From Acinetobacter vivianii (GTDB lineage: Bacteria > Pseudomonadota > Gammaproteobacteria > Pseudomonadales > Moraxellaceae): DNA of 64,000 nucleotides. The stretch spans positions 62,001-126,000 of the forward strand of contig NZ_BMDR01000006.1 in assembly GCF_014635885.1 (NCBI RefSeq), written 5' to 3'. The stretch's first letter is position 1. Every line of letters begins with the position of its first letter. The notes beneath the pieces are model-generated. The model saw only the letters and a program-made list of their open reading frames with translations. It was not told where the DNA came from and ran no database searches. Of this stretch, positions 19,080-26,952 are shown piece after piece. The translations under genes were made by a program, and so were the position numbers.

Positions 19080-19541
19080 ATGATGAAAATTTCTAGCCAA
19101 TTACTTTTTATTCTTCCCCTGACTTTAGGGATTGGCATTGCCATGGCCTTTCAAACCGCAATCAATACACAACTGCGAGAGTATCTGAACTCTCCCCTGC
19201 AAGCGGCTCTACTTTCTTTTTTTATTGGCACGATTGTACTGGCGCTGCTGGTCTGTTTTCAGAGTGCAAGCAAGCCGAGTTTAAGTGAAATTTCACAAAT
19301 TCCTTGGTTTCTATGGCTAGGTGGCTTTCTTGGGGTTTATGCGATTAGTTTGAGCATTTATACTGCACCCAAGCTCGGATTGTTAACGTTTTCAGGTTTG
19401 GTCATTTTCGGGCAACTGGTGATTTCGATGTTTATTGATCACTTTGGCTGGTTAGGTACAGAAAAAACACCGATTAACTGGCAACGTCTGCTCGGTAGTA
19501 TTGTGATTTTTATTGGGGTGCTCCTCACCCTGCAACGCTGA
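19080..19541 (+). CDS. YdcZ/DUF606-family small membrane transporter
   Basis: Integral membrane protein of 153 residues with about five hydrophobic segments, related to the drug/metabolite transporter superfamily as a half-size (EamA-like) unit. Conserved features include the N-terminal GIGIAMAFQTAINTQL and the central WFLWLGGFLGVYAISLSIYTAPKLG. It stops 30 bases before the MATE pump gene on the same strand and is probably co-transcribed with it. Members of this group often work as homo- or hetero-oligomers. The substrate is unknown. Confidence 0.8.
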   Translation: MMKISSQLLFILPLTLGIGIAMAFQTAINTQLREYLNSPLQAALLSFFIGTIVLALLVCFQSASKPSLSEISQIPWFLWLGGFLGVYAISLSIYTAPKLGLLTFSGLVIFGQLVISMFIDHFGWLGTEKTPINWQRLLGSIVIFIGVLLTLQR

Positions 19542-19571
19542 TTCCTCCTCATTTTAATAAGAGTATTTTTT

Positions 19572-20930
19572 GTGTCCCATGTCACAACCAAGCGGTTTGA
19601 ACTCAAACAGCTATTCCATTTGATGTTTCCCATCCTGATTACCCAGTTTGCTCAAGCGGGTTTGGGGTTGATCGATACCATTATGGCAGGTCATCTTTCT
19701 GCGACAGATCTGGCAGCCATCGCAGTCGGTGTCGGACTATGGATTCCGATTATGCTGTTATTTGCAGGCATCATGCTGGCAACGACTCCATTGGTCGCTG
19801 AAGCACGAGGCGCAAAAACACCAGAGAAAATACCGACCATTGCCCGTCAGTCTTTATGGGTCGCTGTGATTCTAGGTACTGTGGCAATGTTGATCCTACA
19901 ATGCATGCCTAGATTTTTGCCATTGTTTGGCGTACCTGAAAGCTTATTACCCAAAGCCAGCCTGTTCCTGCACGCAATTGGCTTCGGTATGCCTGCGGTG
20001 ATGATGTATGCTGCGTTACGAAGCTACTCCGAAGCCTTGGGACATCCACGTCCAGTCACCGCAATCAGCTTAATCGCCTTGCTGGTATTGATTCCGCTAA
20101 ACTTTATGTTTATGTACGGCTTCGGGCCGATTCCAGCACTTGGTAGCGCAGGCTGTGGTTTTGCAACAGCCATCTTGCAATGGTTAATGTTCATTACACT
20201 GGCTGTGTATGTATCAAAAGCCAAGGCCTACAAGCAGGCGCCTATTTTTACCAAATGGGAAAAACTTGATCCAGTCTGGATTAAACGAATTCTGAAACTC
20301 GGCTTACCGATTGGTCTGGCCGTTTTCTTTGAAGTCAGCATTTTTAGTACCGGCGCAATTGTGCTTAGCCCACTCGGTGAAAATGCGATTGCAGCGCATC
20401 AAATTGCAATTTCAGTCACCTCTCAACTGTTTATGATTCCGCTTTCATTGGCGATTGCCTTAACGATTCGTGTCGGCATGTATTATGGCGAGCAGAACTG
20501 GCACGCGATGCGTCAGGTACAAACTGTGGGATTGATTAGCGCTACGATTTTTGCGGCTTTCACGATGACGCTGATTGTTCTGGCACGTCCTTATATCGTG
20601 GCAATCTACACCACAGATATAGATGTAATTCCAGTGGCAATGTATCTACTCTGGTTTGCAATGGCTTATCAATTGATGGATGCATGGCAAGTGAGTGCGG
20701 CAGGTTGTTTACGAGGGATGCAAGATACGCAGGCACCGATGTGGATTACCTTAATGGCGTATTGGGTGATTGCTTTCCCGATTGGTTTATATCTCGCCCG
20801 TTATACCTCTTGGGGCGTGGCAGGTGTCTGGTTGGGTCTGATTATTGGCTTAAGCATTGCCTGTGTATTGCTGATCAGCCGTTTGTATTTAAACAATAAA
20901 CGTTTGGCAAAAATGACGCTCACGACCTAA
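19572..20930 (+). CDS. abeM: MATE-family multidrug efflux pump, AbeM-like
   Basis: Proton- or sodium-coupled multidrug/toxin exporter of 452 residues with about 12 transmembrane helices. The sequence closely resembles Acinetobacter AbeM as I recall it: ITQFAQAGLGLIDTIMAGHL, YAALRSYSEALGHPRPVT, GPIPALGSAGCGFAT and the AAGCLRGMQDTQAPMWIT stretch near the end. The start is a GTG at 19572, giving MSHVTTKR, which matches the AbeM N terminus; the next in-frame methionine falls inside the first helix. AbeM exports fluoroquinolones, dyes and disinfectants. It follows the YdcZ-like gene by 30 bases. Confidence 0.93.
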   Translation: MSHVTTKRFELKQLFHLMFPILITQFAQAGLGLIDTIMAGHLSATDLAAIAVGVGLWIPIMLLFAGIMLATTPLVAEARGAKTPEKIPTIARQSLWVAVILGTVAMLILQCMPRFLPLFGVPESLLPKASLFLHAIGFGMPAVMMYAALRSYSEALGHPRPVTAISLIALLVLIPLNFMFMYGFGPIPALGSAGCGFATAILQWLMFITLAVYVSKAKAYKQAPIFTKWEKLDPVWIKRILKLGLPIGLAVFFEVSIFSTGAIVLSPLGENAIAAHQIAISVTSQLFMIPLSLAIALTIRVGMYYGEQNWHAMRQVQTVGLISATIFAAFTMTLIVLARPYIVAIYTTDIDVIPVAMYLLWFAMAYQLMDAWQVSAAGCLRGMQDTQAPMWITLMAYWVIAFPIGLYLARYTSWGVAGVWLGLIIGLSIACVLLISRLYLNNKRLAKMTLTT

Positions 20931-21190
20931 TGACAATCCATTTTTAACAAGAAAAGACATCAAGGGGGGCATGGACGCTGCCTGCGATTGATCCTCCCGT
21001 CATTACTTTCAAAAACATGATTTTTAGATCATGCACCATATAGCCAGTACAGTTTGCATGCCTACAGTTGCTGATCGCAGCTCTCTTATACCTGCTTACA
21101 TCACTTAACATTTTGTTATAGGCAATTTAAGTTTTGTCACCTATGATCAAGGTATCACTTTGAAACTGGATCGTATGAGGTCAAGTCCTT

Positions 21191-22483
21191 ATGGCAAAAC
21201 ATGCAAGCTCTCCCAGTAAGCGTTTTCTAAAACTGGCTGGTATGACCGCAAGTATTGCCAGCAAAAGCGTGGCGAACTCTATCCGCAATCTCACCGCAGA
21301 TGAAGAACAGAAAAATGCAGCGCGTAGCCAGCTGTTTCAGGACATCGGTCTACAGATTGCCGATACCCTCGGAGAAATGAAAGGCGCCGTGATGAAAGTC
21401 GGGCAAATCGCCTCGCAATATAAGGATATTTTCCCGCCAGAAGTCGCCAAAGCCATTGCCAAGCTGCAACGTCAGGCCCCTGCAATGCCCTTTTCCGCGA
21501 TTCAACAACAAGTTGAAAAAGAACTGGGTAAACCGTTAAACCAGATTTTTAGCTCTTTTGAAACAGAACCTTTTGCTGCCGCATCAATCGGACAAGTCCA
21601 TCGTGCAGTATTGCCAAATGGGCAAGCCGTTGTGGTAAAAGTGCAATATCCGGGTGTAGATCAGGCCTGTGAAAGTGACTTAAAACAAGTACGTCTGGCT
21701 CTGCGATTGATGGGCGTATTAAAAATTGACAAGAAGCTGCAAGATCAACTGTTTCAGGAAATTCAGGACAGCCTCTCAGCCGAATTAAACTATGAAATCG
21801 AGGCCCAAAATCTGGAAGTATTTAAAACCTTCCATGAAAAGCTCGATCCTCAAGTGATCATCCCAACCGTTTATAAAGACTATTCATCTCGTCGCGTGCT
21901 CACCCTAAGTCTGGAACAAGGTGAATCTATCGAAACAGCAAGTACATGGTCAGTTGATACGCGTAATCAGATTGGACGTCGCCTGATTCGTGCCTTGGGA
22001 CAGGAAATGTTTTTCTTAAAACGCTTCCACTGCGACCCACACCCGGGCAATTTTGCTTTCCGTGAAGATGGCAGTGTGATTATTTACGACTATGGTAGCG
22101 TTAAAACCTTATCACCTGAAATCGTTCAGCACTTTAAGGCGCTGGTCAATGCAGCTCGTCAGGAAAATATTACCCAAGTTGAAGACTTACTGGCAGAACT
22201 GCATTCGATTGCCGAAAAACAGAAATTTCCAAGTGAGTTATATACGCAATGGATTGAAATTCTATTGCGCCCATTAACGACCAATTATGATTTTGCAGAA
22301 AACTCATCACATCATGATGGTATGTTGCTGGTGAAAAAATCGCTTAAATACTGGGATGTCTTTAAACCATCACCAGATACGCTCATGGTTAACCGAACTA
22401 TTTCTGGACATTACTGGAACCTGATTCATCTCAAAGTGCATGATAATCTCAATGATTTATTTGAAGAATTAGTTCCAAATTAA
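21191..22483 (+). CDS. AarF/ABC1/UbiB family atypical kinase
   Basis: Protein of 430 residues in the ABC1/ADCK/UbiB family of kinase-like ATPases, linked to ubiquinone synthesis or lipid handling. The family-defining KxGQ motif is at residues 69-72 (MKVGQIAS), followed by the Ala-rich loop AAASIGQVHRA, the lysine strand VVVKVQYPG, ELNYEIEAQN, and the catalytic-loop and metal-binding motifs FHCDPHPGNF and IIYDYGS. No transmembrane segment is obvious at the C terminus, unlike UbiB itself, so I call the family and not UbiB. GAGG precedes the ATG. It stands between the MATE pump and the L31 gene. Confidence 0.88.
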   Translation: MAKHASSPSKRFLKLAGMTASIASKSVANSIRNLTADEEQKNAARSQLFQDIGLQIADTLGEMKGAVMKVGQIASQYKDIFPPEVAKAIAKLQRQAPAMPFSAIQQQVEKELGKPLNQIFSSFETEPFAAASIGQVHRAVLPNGQAVVVKVQYPGVDQACESDLKQVRLALRLMGVLKIDKKLQDQLFQEIQDSLSAELNYEIEAQNLEVFKTFHEKLDPQVIIPTVYKDYSSRRVLTLSLEQGESIETASTWSVDTRNQIGRRLIRALGQEMFFLKRFHCDPHPGNFAFREDGSVIIYDYGSVKTLSPEIVQHFKALVNAARQENITQVEDLLAELHSIAEKQKFPSELYTQWIEILLRPLTTNYDFAENSSHHDGMLLVKKSLKYWDVFKPSPDTLMVNRTISGHYWNLIHLKVHDNLNDLFEELVPN

Positions 22484-22575
22484 TCTATCTAATGCCCTCT
22501 TGTCTTGTTGCAACAAGTTAGAGGGTTATCTACTTTGATCAATTTCTATATACAACTGACTTGAAAAGACATGAA

Positions 22576-22605
22576 TTGACTTCACGTATTGTTATGTTAT
22601 AACAT
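22576..22605 (+). promoter_or_regulatory. Promoter with overlapping Zur box upstream of rpmE2
   Basis: A 12-bp perfect palindrome ATGTTATAACAT (22594-22605) matches the core of gammaproteobacterial Zur boxes (GNAATGTTATAACATTNC). It covers a -10-like TATAAC (22598-22603), with a -35-like TTGACT at 22576-22581 and a spacer of 16. Zinc-loaded Zur bound here would block RNA polymerase. The gene downstream is the zinc-independent L31 paralogue, a classic Zur target. Confidence 0.82.
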
Positions 22606-22632
22606 TTCTATTAACAATAGGAGTCATTCAAA

Positions 22633-22887
22633 ATGCGTAAAGATATCCATCCTGCTTATCAACAAGTCTTGTTCCACGATACCAATGCCGATGCTTACTT
22701 CTTAATTGGTAGCACCCTGCAAACCAAACAGACCAAGGAATATCAAGGCAAAGTTTATCCCTACGTGACGCTTGATATTTCAAGTGCATCACATCCGTTT
22801 TATACTGGTGAGCAACGTCAGGCCAGCAATGAAGGTCGTGTTGCAAGCTTTAACAAACGCTTTGCACGTTTTAACCGCAAAGGTTAA
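22633..22887 (+). CDS. rpmE2: 50S ribosomal protein L31 type B (zinc-independent)
   Basis: Ribosomal protein of 84 residues. It has the type B pattern ([46 protein letters not shown]) and contains no cysteine, in contrast to type A L31, which binds zinc through cysteines. Under zinc starvation the type B form replaces the zinc-containing form and frees zinc. AATAGGAG lies ahead of the ATG. The Zur box overlapping the promoter agrees with that use. Confidence 0.95.
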   Translation: MRKDIHPAYQQVLFHDTNADAYFLIGSTLQTKQTKEYQGKVYPYVTLDISSASHPFYTGEQRQASNEGRVASFNKRFARFNRKG

Positions 22888-22924
22888 TTTTCATTTAAGT
22901 TTCACCCATTAAGCTGAAAGCATT

Positions 22925-22967
22925 AGAAGTCTAAGGTTAACTCTCCTCCACTTAGACTTCTTTTTTT
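22925..22967 (+). terminator. Intrinsic terminator of rpmE2
   Basis: An 11-bp stem, AGAAGTCTAAG (22925-22935) with CTTAGACTTCT (22951-22961), is followed by seven Ts. Confidence 0.88.
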
Positions 22968-22984
22968 ATGTCTTGATTCCAGCC

Positions 22985-23314
22985 TCAGGAATCTGTCTTT
23001 TGCTGTCCCACCACACCAAACTCAATCGGTGTTTTCACATAGAACAGCGAAATCTCTTTAGCATTGAGATAGCTCAATAATTCAGTCGCTTGTTGCTCTG
23101 TTACCGCAAATTGAATCTGCACAGGTCGATCCGCCAATTCAAAGAAACTGGCAGAATGAAATAGGCCTTGATGGTCAAAACCTTCCAATCCAGCCAATAC
23201 CGTCGCCCCACGTAAATTCATCTGTTTGGCAACAGCCAATAGCCATTCACTGATCGGCTGTCCCTGATAGGAACGATTTTGTGTGGTATAAAAGGTAATT
23301 AAAAATCCATTCAT
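22985..23314 (-). CDS. DUF190 family protein
   Basis: Small protein of about 109 residues. The start is the ATG at 23314, which has GGGAGT seven bases upstream; further upstream only TTG extends the frame. The sequence (MNGFLITFYTTQNRSYQG, RGATVLAGLEGFD, IEFGVVG) fits the DUF190 family, which resembles PII-like ferredoxin-fold proteins and is frequently encoded beside crcB. It begins 15 bases after the crcB stop, so the two form an operon under the fluoride riboswitch. A regulatory or accessory role in fluoride resistance is inferred from this linkage. Confidence 0.85.
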   Translation of the reverse strand: MNGFLITFYTTQNRSYQGQPISEWLLAVAKQMNLRGATVLAGLEGFDHQGLFHSASFFELADRPVQIQFAVTEQQATELLSYLNAKEISLFYVKTPIEFGVVGQQKTDS

Positions 23315-23329
23315 TACGATGACTCCCAA

Positions 23330-23710
23330 TTATGCAGCACTGAGCCATTGATGCAGGCTCATTCCCAGAATAGTAAACAATAGCGATCCAACCACATGAA
23401 TCACGATTGCTGCACAGGCATAGCCCAATTTACCACTTTGTAATAAGGCAATAATCTCGGCAGAAAAAGTCGAAAATGTTGTGAGCGCGCCACAAAAGCC
23501 TGTAATCACAAACAGTTTATAATTGGGACTGAGTGAACTTTGAGAAAAATATGAAATGGCAAAACCAATAATAAAGCCACCGACAAAGTTGACCGTGACC
23601 GTACCCAAAGGAATATTCGGGAAAATAGGATTGAGTTTTAGACCCAGAAACCAGCGCAACCATGCACCTAATACCGAGCCTAAAGCAATTGAAAGTAATG
23701 GATAGTACAT
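23330..23710 (-). CDS. crcB: Fluoride ion channel CrcB/Fluc
   Basis: Membrane protein of 126 residues with four transmembrane helices; it works as an antiparallel dimer that lets fluoride leave the cytoplasm. The conserved motif GFCGALTTFSTFSAE and the early GSVLGAWLRWFL stretch identify the family. The ATG at 23710 follows GGAG (23717-23720). It lies downstream of a fluoride riboswitch and a short upstream ORF and is followed by the DUF190 gene. Confidence 0.95.
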   Translation of the reverse strand: MYYPLLSIALGSVLGAWLRWFLGLKLNPIFPNIPLGTVTVNFVGGFIIGFAISYFSQSSLSPNYKLFVITGFCGALTTFSTFSAEIIALLQSGKLGYACAAIVIHVVGSLLFTILGMSLHQWLSAA

Positions 23711-23713
23711 GAT

Positions 23714-23788
23714 TTACTCCAAGAACAGAGTTGGAGCGAAAGAATGATGAGACATGGATGTATAGCAATTATTCTGAAGATTTTTCAT
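23714..23788 (-). CDS. Short upstream ORF (24 codons) in the crcB leader
   Basis: An ORF of 24 codons starts at an ATG preceded by TGGAG at a 7-base spacing. Its first residues are MKNLQNNCYT and its last are PTLFLE. Its TAA stop (23714-23716) falls within the crcB ribosome binding region, directly after GGAG, and three bases before the crcB ATG. The arrangement suits translational coupling or a leader peptide. It is not recognised as a known family, and whether it is translated is unknown. Confidence 0.45.
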   Translation of the reverse strand: MKNLQNNCYTSMSHHSFAPTLFLE

Positions 23789-23825
23789 GGGCGAACTCCA
23801 AAAATGGGAACAGAGCACGCACGAA

Positions 23826-23854
23826 CCTACGTCCCCTGTTCAGGGTAACGTAGG
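23826..23854 (-). promoter_or_regulatory. Hairpin competing with the fluoride aptamer
   Basis: On the minus strand CCTACGT and ACGTAGG form an outer stem and CCCTG/CAGGG an inner stem. Its first arm overlaps the GCCTAC end of the aptamer (23850-23855), so the two structures may exclude each other. It lacks a downstream T run, so the switching mode may not be a simple intrinsic terminator. Confidence 0.55.
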
Positions 23855-23902
23855 CATCATTAGCCATTCTGGCGGTTTGTAATAGGAGGAATGCCATCTC
23901 CT
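23850..23902 (-). ncRNA. Fluoride riboswitch (crcB RNA motif)
   Basis: Read on the minus strand, the segment gives GGAGATGGCATTCCTCC, then an AAACCGCC region, then GGCTAATGATGCCTAC. This reproduces the fluoride aptamer pattern: GAUGG, the UUC(G/C)xCC pairing strand, AACCGCC, and GAUGxCxCCU. It is located about 140 bases upstream of crcB and immediately after a predicted transcription start. Fluoride binding should turn on crcB and the DUF190 gene. Confidence 0.92.
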
Positions 23903-23909
23903 TTGCTCT

Positions 23910-23937
23910 AAAATAACATATTTTTTAGGCAACTCAA
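23910..23937 (-). promoter_or_regulatory. Predicted promoter of crcB operon
   Basis: On the minus strand a -35-like TTGAGT (23932-23937) and a -10-like TATTTT (23910-23915) are separated by 16 bases. The start would fall near 23903, just before the riboswitch aptamer, which supports the call. Confidence 0.55.
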
Positions 23938-23962
23938 TCGCTCTTTTTAAGTAGAATTGCAC

Positions 23963-23988
23963 TGTGTATAAACATGAAGTTATCCACA
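23963..23988. promoter_or_regulatory. Pair of inverted DnaA-box-like sequences
   Basis: TTATCCACA (23980-23988) is a perfect consensus DnaA box. TGTGTATAA (23963-23971) is the reverse-orientation box with one mismatch. They face each other across 8 bases in the crcB-hopJ intergenic region, which otherwise (23938-24194) contains no gene that I can support. Confidence 0.4.
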
Positions 23989-24194
23989 ATTCAGCCAGAT
24001 GTTGCTAAAACTTTTCCCCAGCCCCATCAAATTCTAAGGCGAGTACGACAAAAACAAAGGCTTATGCCTATACATTATTCGTCAATATATAAATGACGAC
24101 TTTGAACATAAACGGCGAATACACCAACGACTTCTCTTCTGCATTTTCAATGTTATGATGCTGCTATTGATTCAATCAACATGGAATTTTAGAC

Positions 24195-24527
24195 ATGACT
24201 CAAAGCTTATTGGCACAACTTAAAGATGGCTCGGCAAAGTTTGCAGATGTATTGGCATTTATCGAAGCGCATTATCAACATACCCCAACTGCATTCCAGA
24301 ACGGCACGCAATCTAATGCTGCGACTGAAAACCAAGGCAGTGCCAAAGTACTCAGCTTTGCTAAAATTGAAGGCTTAAATCAAGCGGACACACTCAGTTT
24401 ATTTGCAGAACATTATGCCTCTGTGTTGGCAACGCCTGAAGCAACAGACCATCAAAATATCCGTCAGTTTATGCAAAATGGCTGGGATGGAGTTAAGTTC
24501 GAAGGTGAAGCTTTAACTGCCAAATAA
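24195..24527 (+). CDS. HopJ-family protein
   Basis: Protein of 110 residues in the HopJ type III effector family (named after a Pseudomonas syringae protein). Matching stretches are FADVLAFIEAHYQHTPTAFQNG, KVLSFAKIEGL, LFAEHYASVLATPEATDH and NIRQFMQNGWDGV. No type III secretion genes are nearby and the family is widespread in non-pathogens, so the effector name should not be taken as function. It is monocistronic with its own terminator. Confidence 0.88.
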   Translation: MTQSLLAQLKDGSAKFADVLAFIEAHYQHTPTAFQNGTQSNAATENQGSAKVLSFAKIEGLNQADTLSLFAEHYASVLATPEATDHQNIRQFMQNGWDGVKFEGEALTAK

Positions 24528-24529
24528 TA

Positions 24530-24558
24530 GAAAAAGGAGGTATTTAACCTCCTTTTTT
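24530..24558. terminator. Bidirectional terminator between hopJ-like and flavin reductase genes
   Basis: AAAAAGGAGG and CCTCCTTTTTT flank a 7-nt loop. The right arm overlaps the last codons of the convergent flavin reductase gene (24544 onwards). Confidence 0.88.
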
Positions 24559-25182
24559 ATGCTCACCTGTGGATGACACGACCGGTCGGGCAAGTTTTCG
24601 CAGATCGGTGGTTAAACTATAAAAATCACCGCCCATTTTGCCTACACTATCCAGTTGTTGCTGGTCGATCATTTGACCATCCCAGAGTCGATCATCGACA
24701 TAGATTGATTTCACATCCAGCAAAGCCACCGTACCACCCGATGGAAGCGTACTCAATTGCAGAACCTCTCTTAACTGACATTCATAACGAATCGGTGCAT
24801 GTTTGACAGATAAAGCGGCCACCGAATGGCTTGGTTCAGACTCAATCTCGGCAAACTCAAATTCGCTTTGCGCTGGAGGCAATAAAGCACAGGATAAATT
24901 CATCTTTTCTAGCAATTGTGAATTCACGATATGCACCACGCACTCTCGTGTATCCATCAGATTGCGAATGGTATCTTTATCTTGCCCATGTCTGGGATTG
25001 ACCTGTGAATACCATAAAATAGGAGGATTACAGCTGGCAACGTTAAAAAATGAATAAGGTGCAATATTGGCGACACCCTCTTTAGAGAGTGTACTAATCC
25101 AGGCAATCGGTCGAGGCGAAATTCCACCGACCAATAAACGATAGATATCATTTGCTTCTAACGCTGAGGTCTCAAAAATCAT
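24544..25182 (-). CDS. Flavin reductase-like (FMN-binding split barrel) protein
   Basis: Protein of 212 residues with a flavin reductase-like domain. Family hallmarks are the N-terminal LLVGGISPRPIAWISTLSKEG, NIAPYSFFNVASCNPPILW, the KDTIRNLMDTRECVVHIVN segment and the HAPIRYECQL stretch. Such proteins bind FMN and act either as flavin reductases supplying monooxygenases or as FMN-binding enzymes of unknown role. It is followed upstream by the GFA gene on the same strand (19-base gap), so the two are probably co-transcribed. Confidence 0.87.
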   Translation of the reverse strand: MIFETSALEANDIYRLLVGGISPRPIAWISTLSKEGVANIAPYSFFNVASCNPPILWYSQVNPRHGQDKDTIRNLMDTRECVVHIVNSQLLEKMNLSCALLPPAQSEFEFAEIESEPSHSVAALSVKHAPIRYECQLREVLQLSTLPSGGTVALLDVKSIYVDDRLWDGQMIDQQQLDSVGKMGGDFYSLTTDLRKLARPVVSSTGEHKKGG

Positions 25183-25200
25183 CGTAAAAATACATCCGAT

Positions 25201-25611
25201 TTAAGGACGTTCAGCATATTGAGGTAAATCATCCGCAATACAATCCCACTCTGCTTTGGAAGCAGCGAAAATATGCATGCTTGGCTTTTGCTGTAATGGC
25301 GTATCCAGAGTTCCGATTCTTAAGCGGTAAAGCTCAGGCTGCGCATCCCGTGAACTGACCAGTGGAGAACCACATTCACCACAAAACCAGCGATACACCC
25401 CAGATGCCGCAAACTTTTTAACTAGCGCTTCACCTTGAACAATTTTAAATGCTGTACTGCTTACGGGTGCATTGGTGGCATAGGCCGTACCATTGGCTTT
25501 GCGGCAACGCTGGCAATGGCATTGTACGATCTCGCCGATTTCACCATGAATCTCATAATGAATTCCATCACATAAACAACTGCCACGATACACGGGTGAA
25601 GCTTGAGACAT
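25201..25611 (-). CDS. GFA/CENP-V-type zinc-binding protein
   Basis: Protein of 136 residues in the glutathione-dependent formaldehyde-activating (GFA/CENP-V) fold family. Zinc-binding cysteines are visible at C12 and C14 (GSCLCDG), C31, C33 and C36 (QCHCQRCRK) and C77 and C80 (FCGECGSP). Only a few family members are proven to condense formaldehyde with glutathione, so the enzymatic role is uncertain. It lies just upstream of the flavin reductase gene. Confidence 0.88.
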   Translation of the reverse strand: MSQASPVYRGSCLCDGIHYEIHGEIGEIVQCHCQRCRKANGTAYATNAPVSSTAFKIVQGEALVKKFAASGVYRWFCGECGSPLVSSRDAQPELYRLRIGTLDTPLQQKPSMHIFAASKAEWDCIADDLPQYAERP

Positions 25612-25689
25612 TGGTCATTCCTTGGATGATTTTTCCACTAAAAATATAGGCTAGATCTTGTCACCATGCAAATTACAAATCCTATTTAT

Positions 25690-26952
25690 TCAGACTTTTT
25701 GGTCTAATACTTTTTGAGCGCGGGCATGATCGATATCCTTTTCCCAATGTGCAATTGCAACCGTCGCCACACAATTGCCGATCAAGTTTGTGCAAGCACG
25801 TACAATTCCAATGAACCAATCCACTGACAACAATAAAACCAAACCAATGGTTGGAAGACTTGGAATGACGGATAAAGTCGCCGCCAAAATAACTAAAGCT
25901 GAACCAGGAATACCGTGCGCACCTTTTGAAGTCACTAAAGACACCAATAGAATTGCGAGTAGATCATGCATGGATAAATCGATATTGCAGGCTTGTGCAA
26001 TAAAGATGACCCCGAGGGTTAAATAAATAGAGAATCCATCCAGATTAAAAGAATAACCCGTAGGAATCACCAAGCCTACCGTCGAATCCTGAATACCTAA
26101 ATTTTTCAACTTTTTCATGATCTGTGGCAATACAGAATCAGAAGATGCTGTTCCCAATACGATGGAAAGCTCAGCTTTAAAATAATTGAGAAATTTGAAT
26201 ATATTTAAACCTGCAACTTTCAGGATTACACCTAAAACAATCAGCACGAATAGAGTACACGTCACATAAAATAACAAGACTAAATAACCAAGCTGGATCA
26301 GCGAATCCACTCCAAATTTTGCAGTGGTGTACGCAACCGAACCGAACACTCCGATTGGAGCTAGACGGATAATCAAAGCCATCATTTTAAAAAACACTTC
26401 AGAAAATGCTTCAATTGCCTTGCAAACCAGTTCTGCTAAATGTTTTGGGATCAGTAATAAGGCGACACCAAATAAAATCGCAATCAACAGAACCTGTAAA
26501 ATATCACCACGGGCAAACGCATCTACAAATGTTTTAGGAATAATATGGAGTAAAAAATCTGATCCAGAACTGATGCTATGTGCACGTTCGGTATAAACAT
26601 TTAAATCTTTGCCATCTAGCTTGGTGATATCAATATTCATCCCTACACCAGGTTTGAATACGTAGGCAACCACAATCCCCAAAATCAGTGCAATACTGGT
26701 GACCACTTCAAAATATAAAATTGTTTTTGCACCAACTTTTCCCATTTTTTTAATGTCATTTGCGCCATAGATTCCCAGAACGACCACACAGAAAACAATA
26801 GGTGCAATCAACATCTTGATCAGCGCAATAAAGCCATCCCCGAATGGTTTTAGAGCTAAAGAAAAATCGTGAAAGCTAACCCCAATAACAATACCGAGAA
26901 TTAATGCAAAAACAACTTGAGCAAATAGGCTGGACTTGAACTTTTGCAACAT
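25690..26952 (-). CDS. Dicarboxylate/amino acid:cation symporter (divergent DAACS member)
   Basis: Membrane transporter of 420 residues with eight helices and two hairpin loops expected of the GltP/DctA family. The first hairpin serine motif reads TASSDSVLPQIM and the helix 7-8 region reads YSFNLDGFSIYLTL. In the second family member of this window (57699-59024) the same places read [12 protein letters not shown] and [14 protein letters not shown], which is the standard form. The change at the NxDGT motif, which contributes to cation and substrate binding, suggests a different substrate. It is monocistronic by position. Confidence 0.88.
   Translation of the reverse strand: MLQKFKSSLFAQVVFALILGIVIGVSFHDFSLALKPFGDGFIALIKMLIAPIVFCVVVLGIYGANDIKKMGKVGAKTILYFEVVTSIALILGIVVAYVFKPGVGMNIDITKLDGKDLNVYTERAHSISSGSDFLLHIIPKTFVDAFARGDILQVLLIAILFGVALLLIPKHLAELVCKAIEAFSEVFFKMMALIIRLAPIGVFGSVAYTTAKFGVDSLIQLGYLVLLFYVTCTLFVLIVLGVILKVAGLNIFKFLNYFKAELSIVLGTASSDSVLPQIMKKLKNLGIQDSTVGLVIPTGYSFNLDGFSIYLTLGVIFIAQACNIDLSMHDLLAILLVSLVTSKGAHGIPGSALVILAATLSVIPSLPTIGLVLLLSVDWFIGIVRACTNLIGNCVATVAIAHWEKDIDHARAQKVLDQKV

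Noticed and set aside
24195..24527. HopJ-family name as evidence for a type III secretion system
   Set aside because: No secretion apparatus, chaperone or hrp-type promoter is nearby, and the family is common in free-living bacteria.
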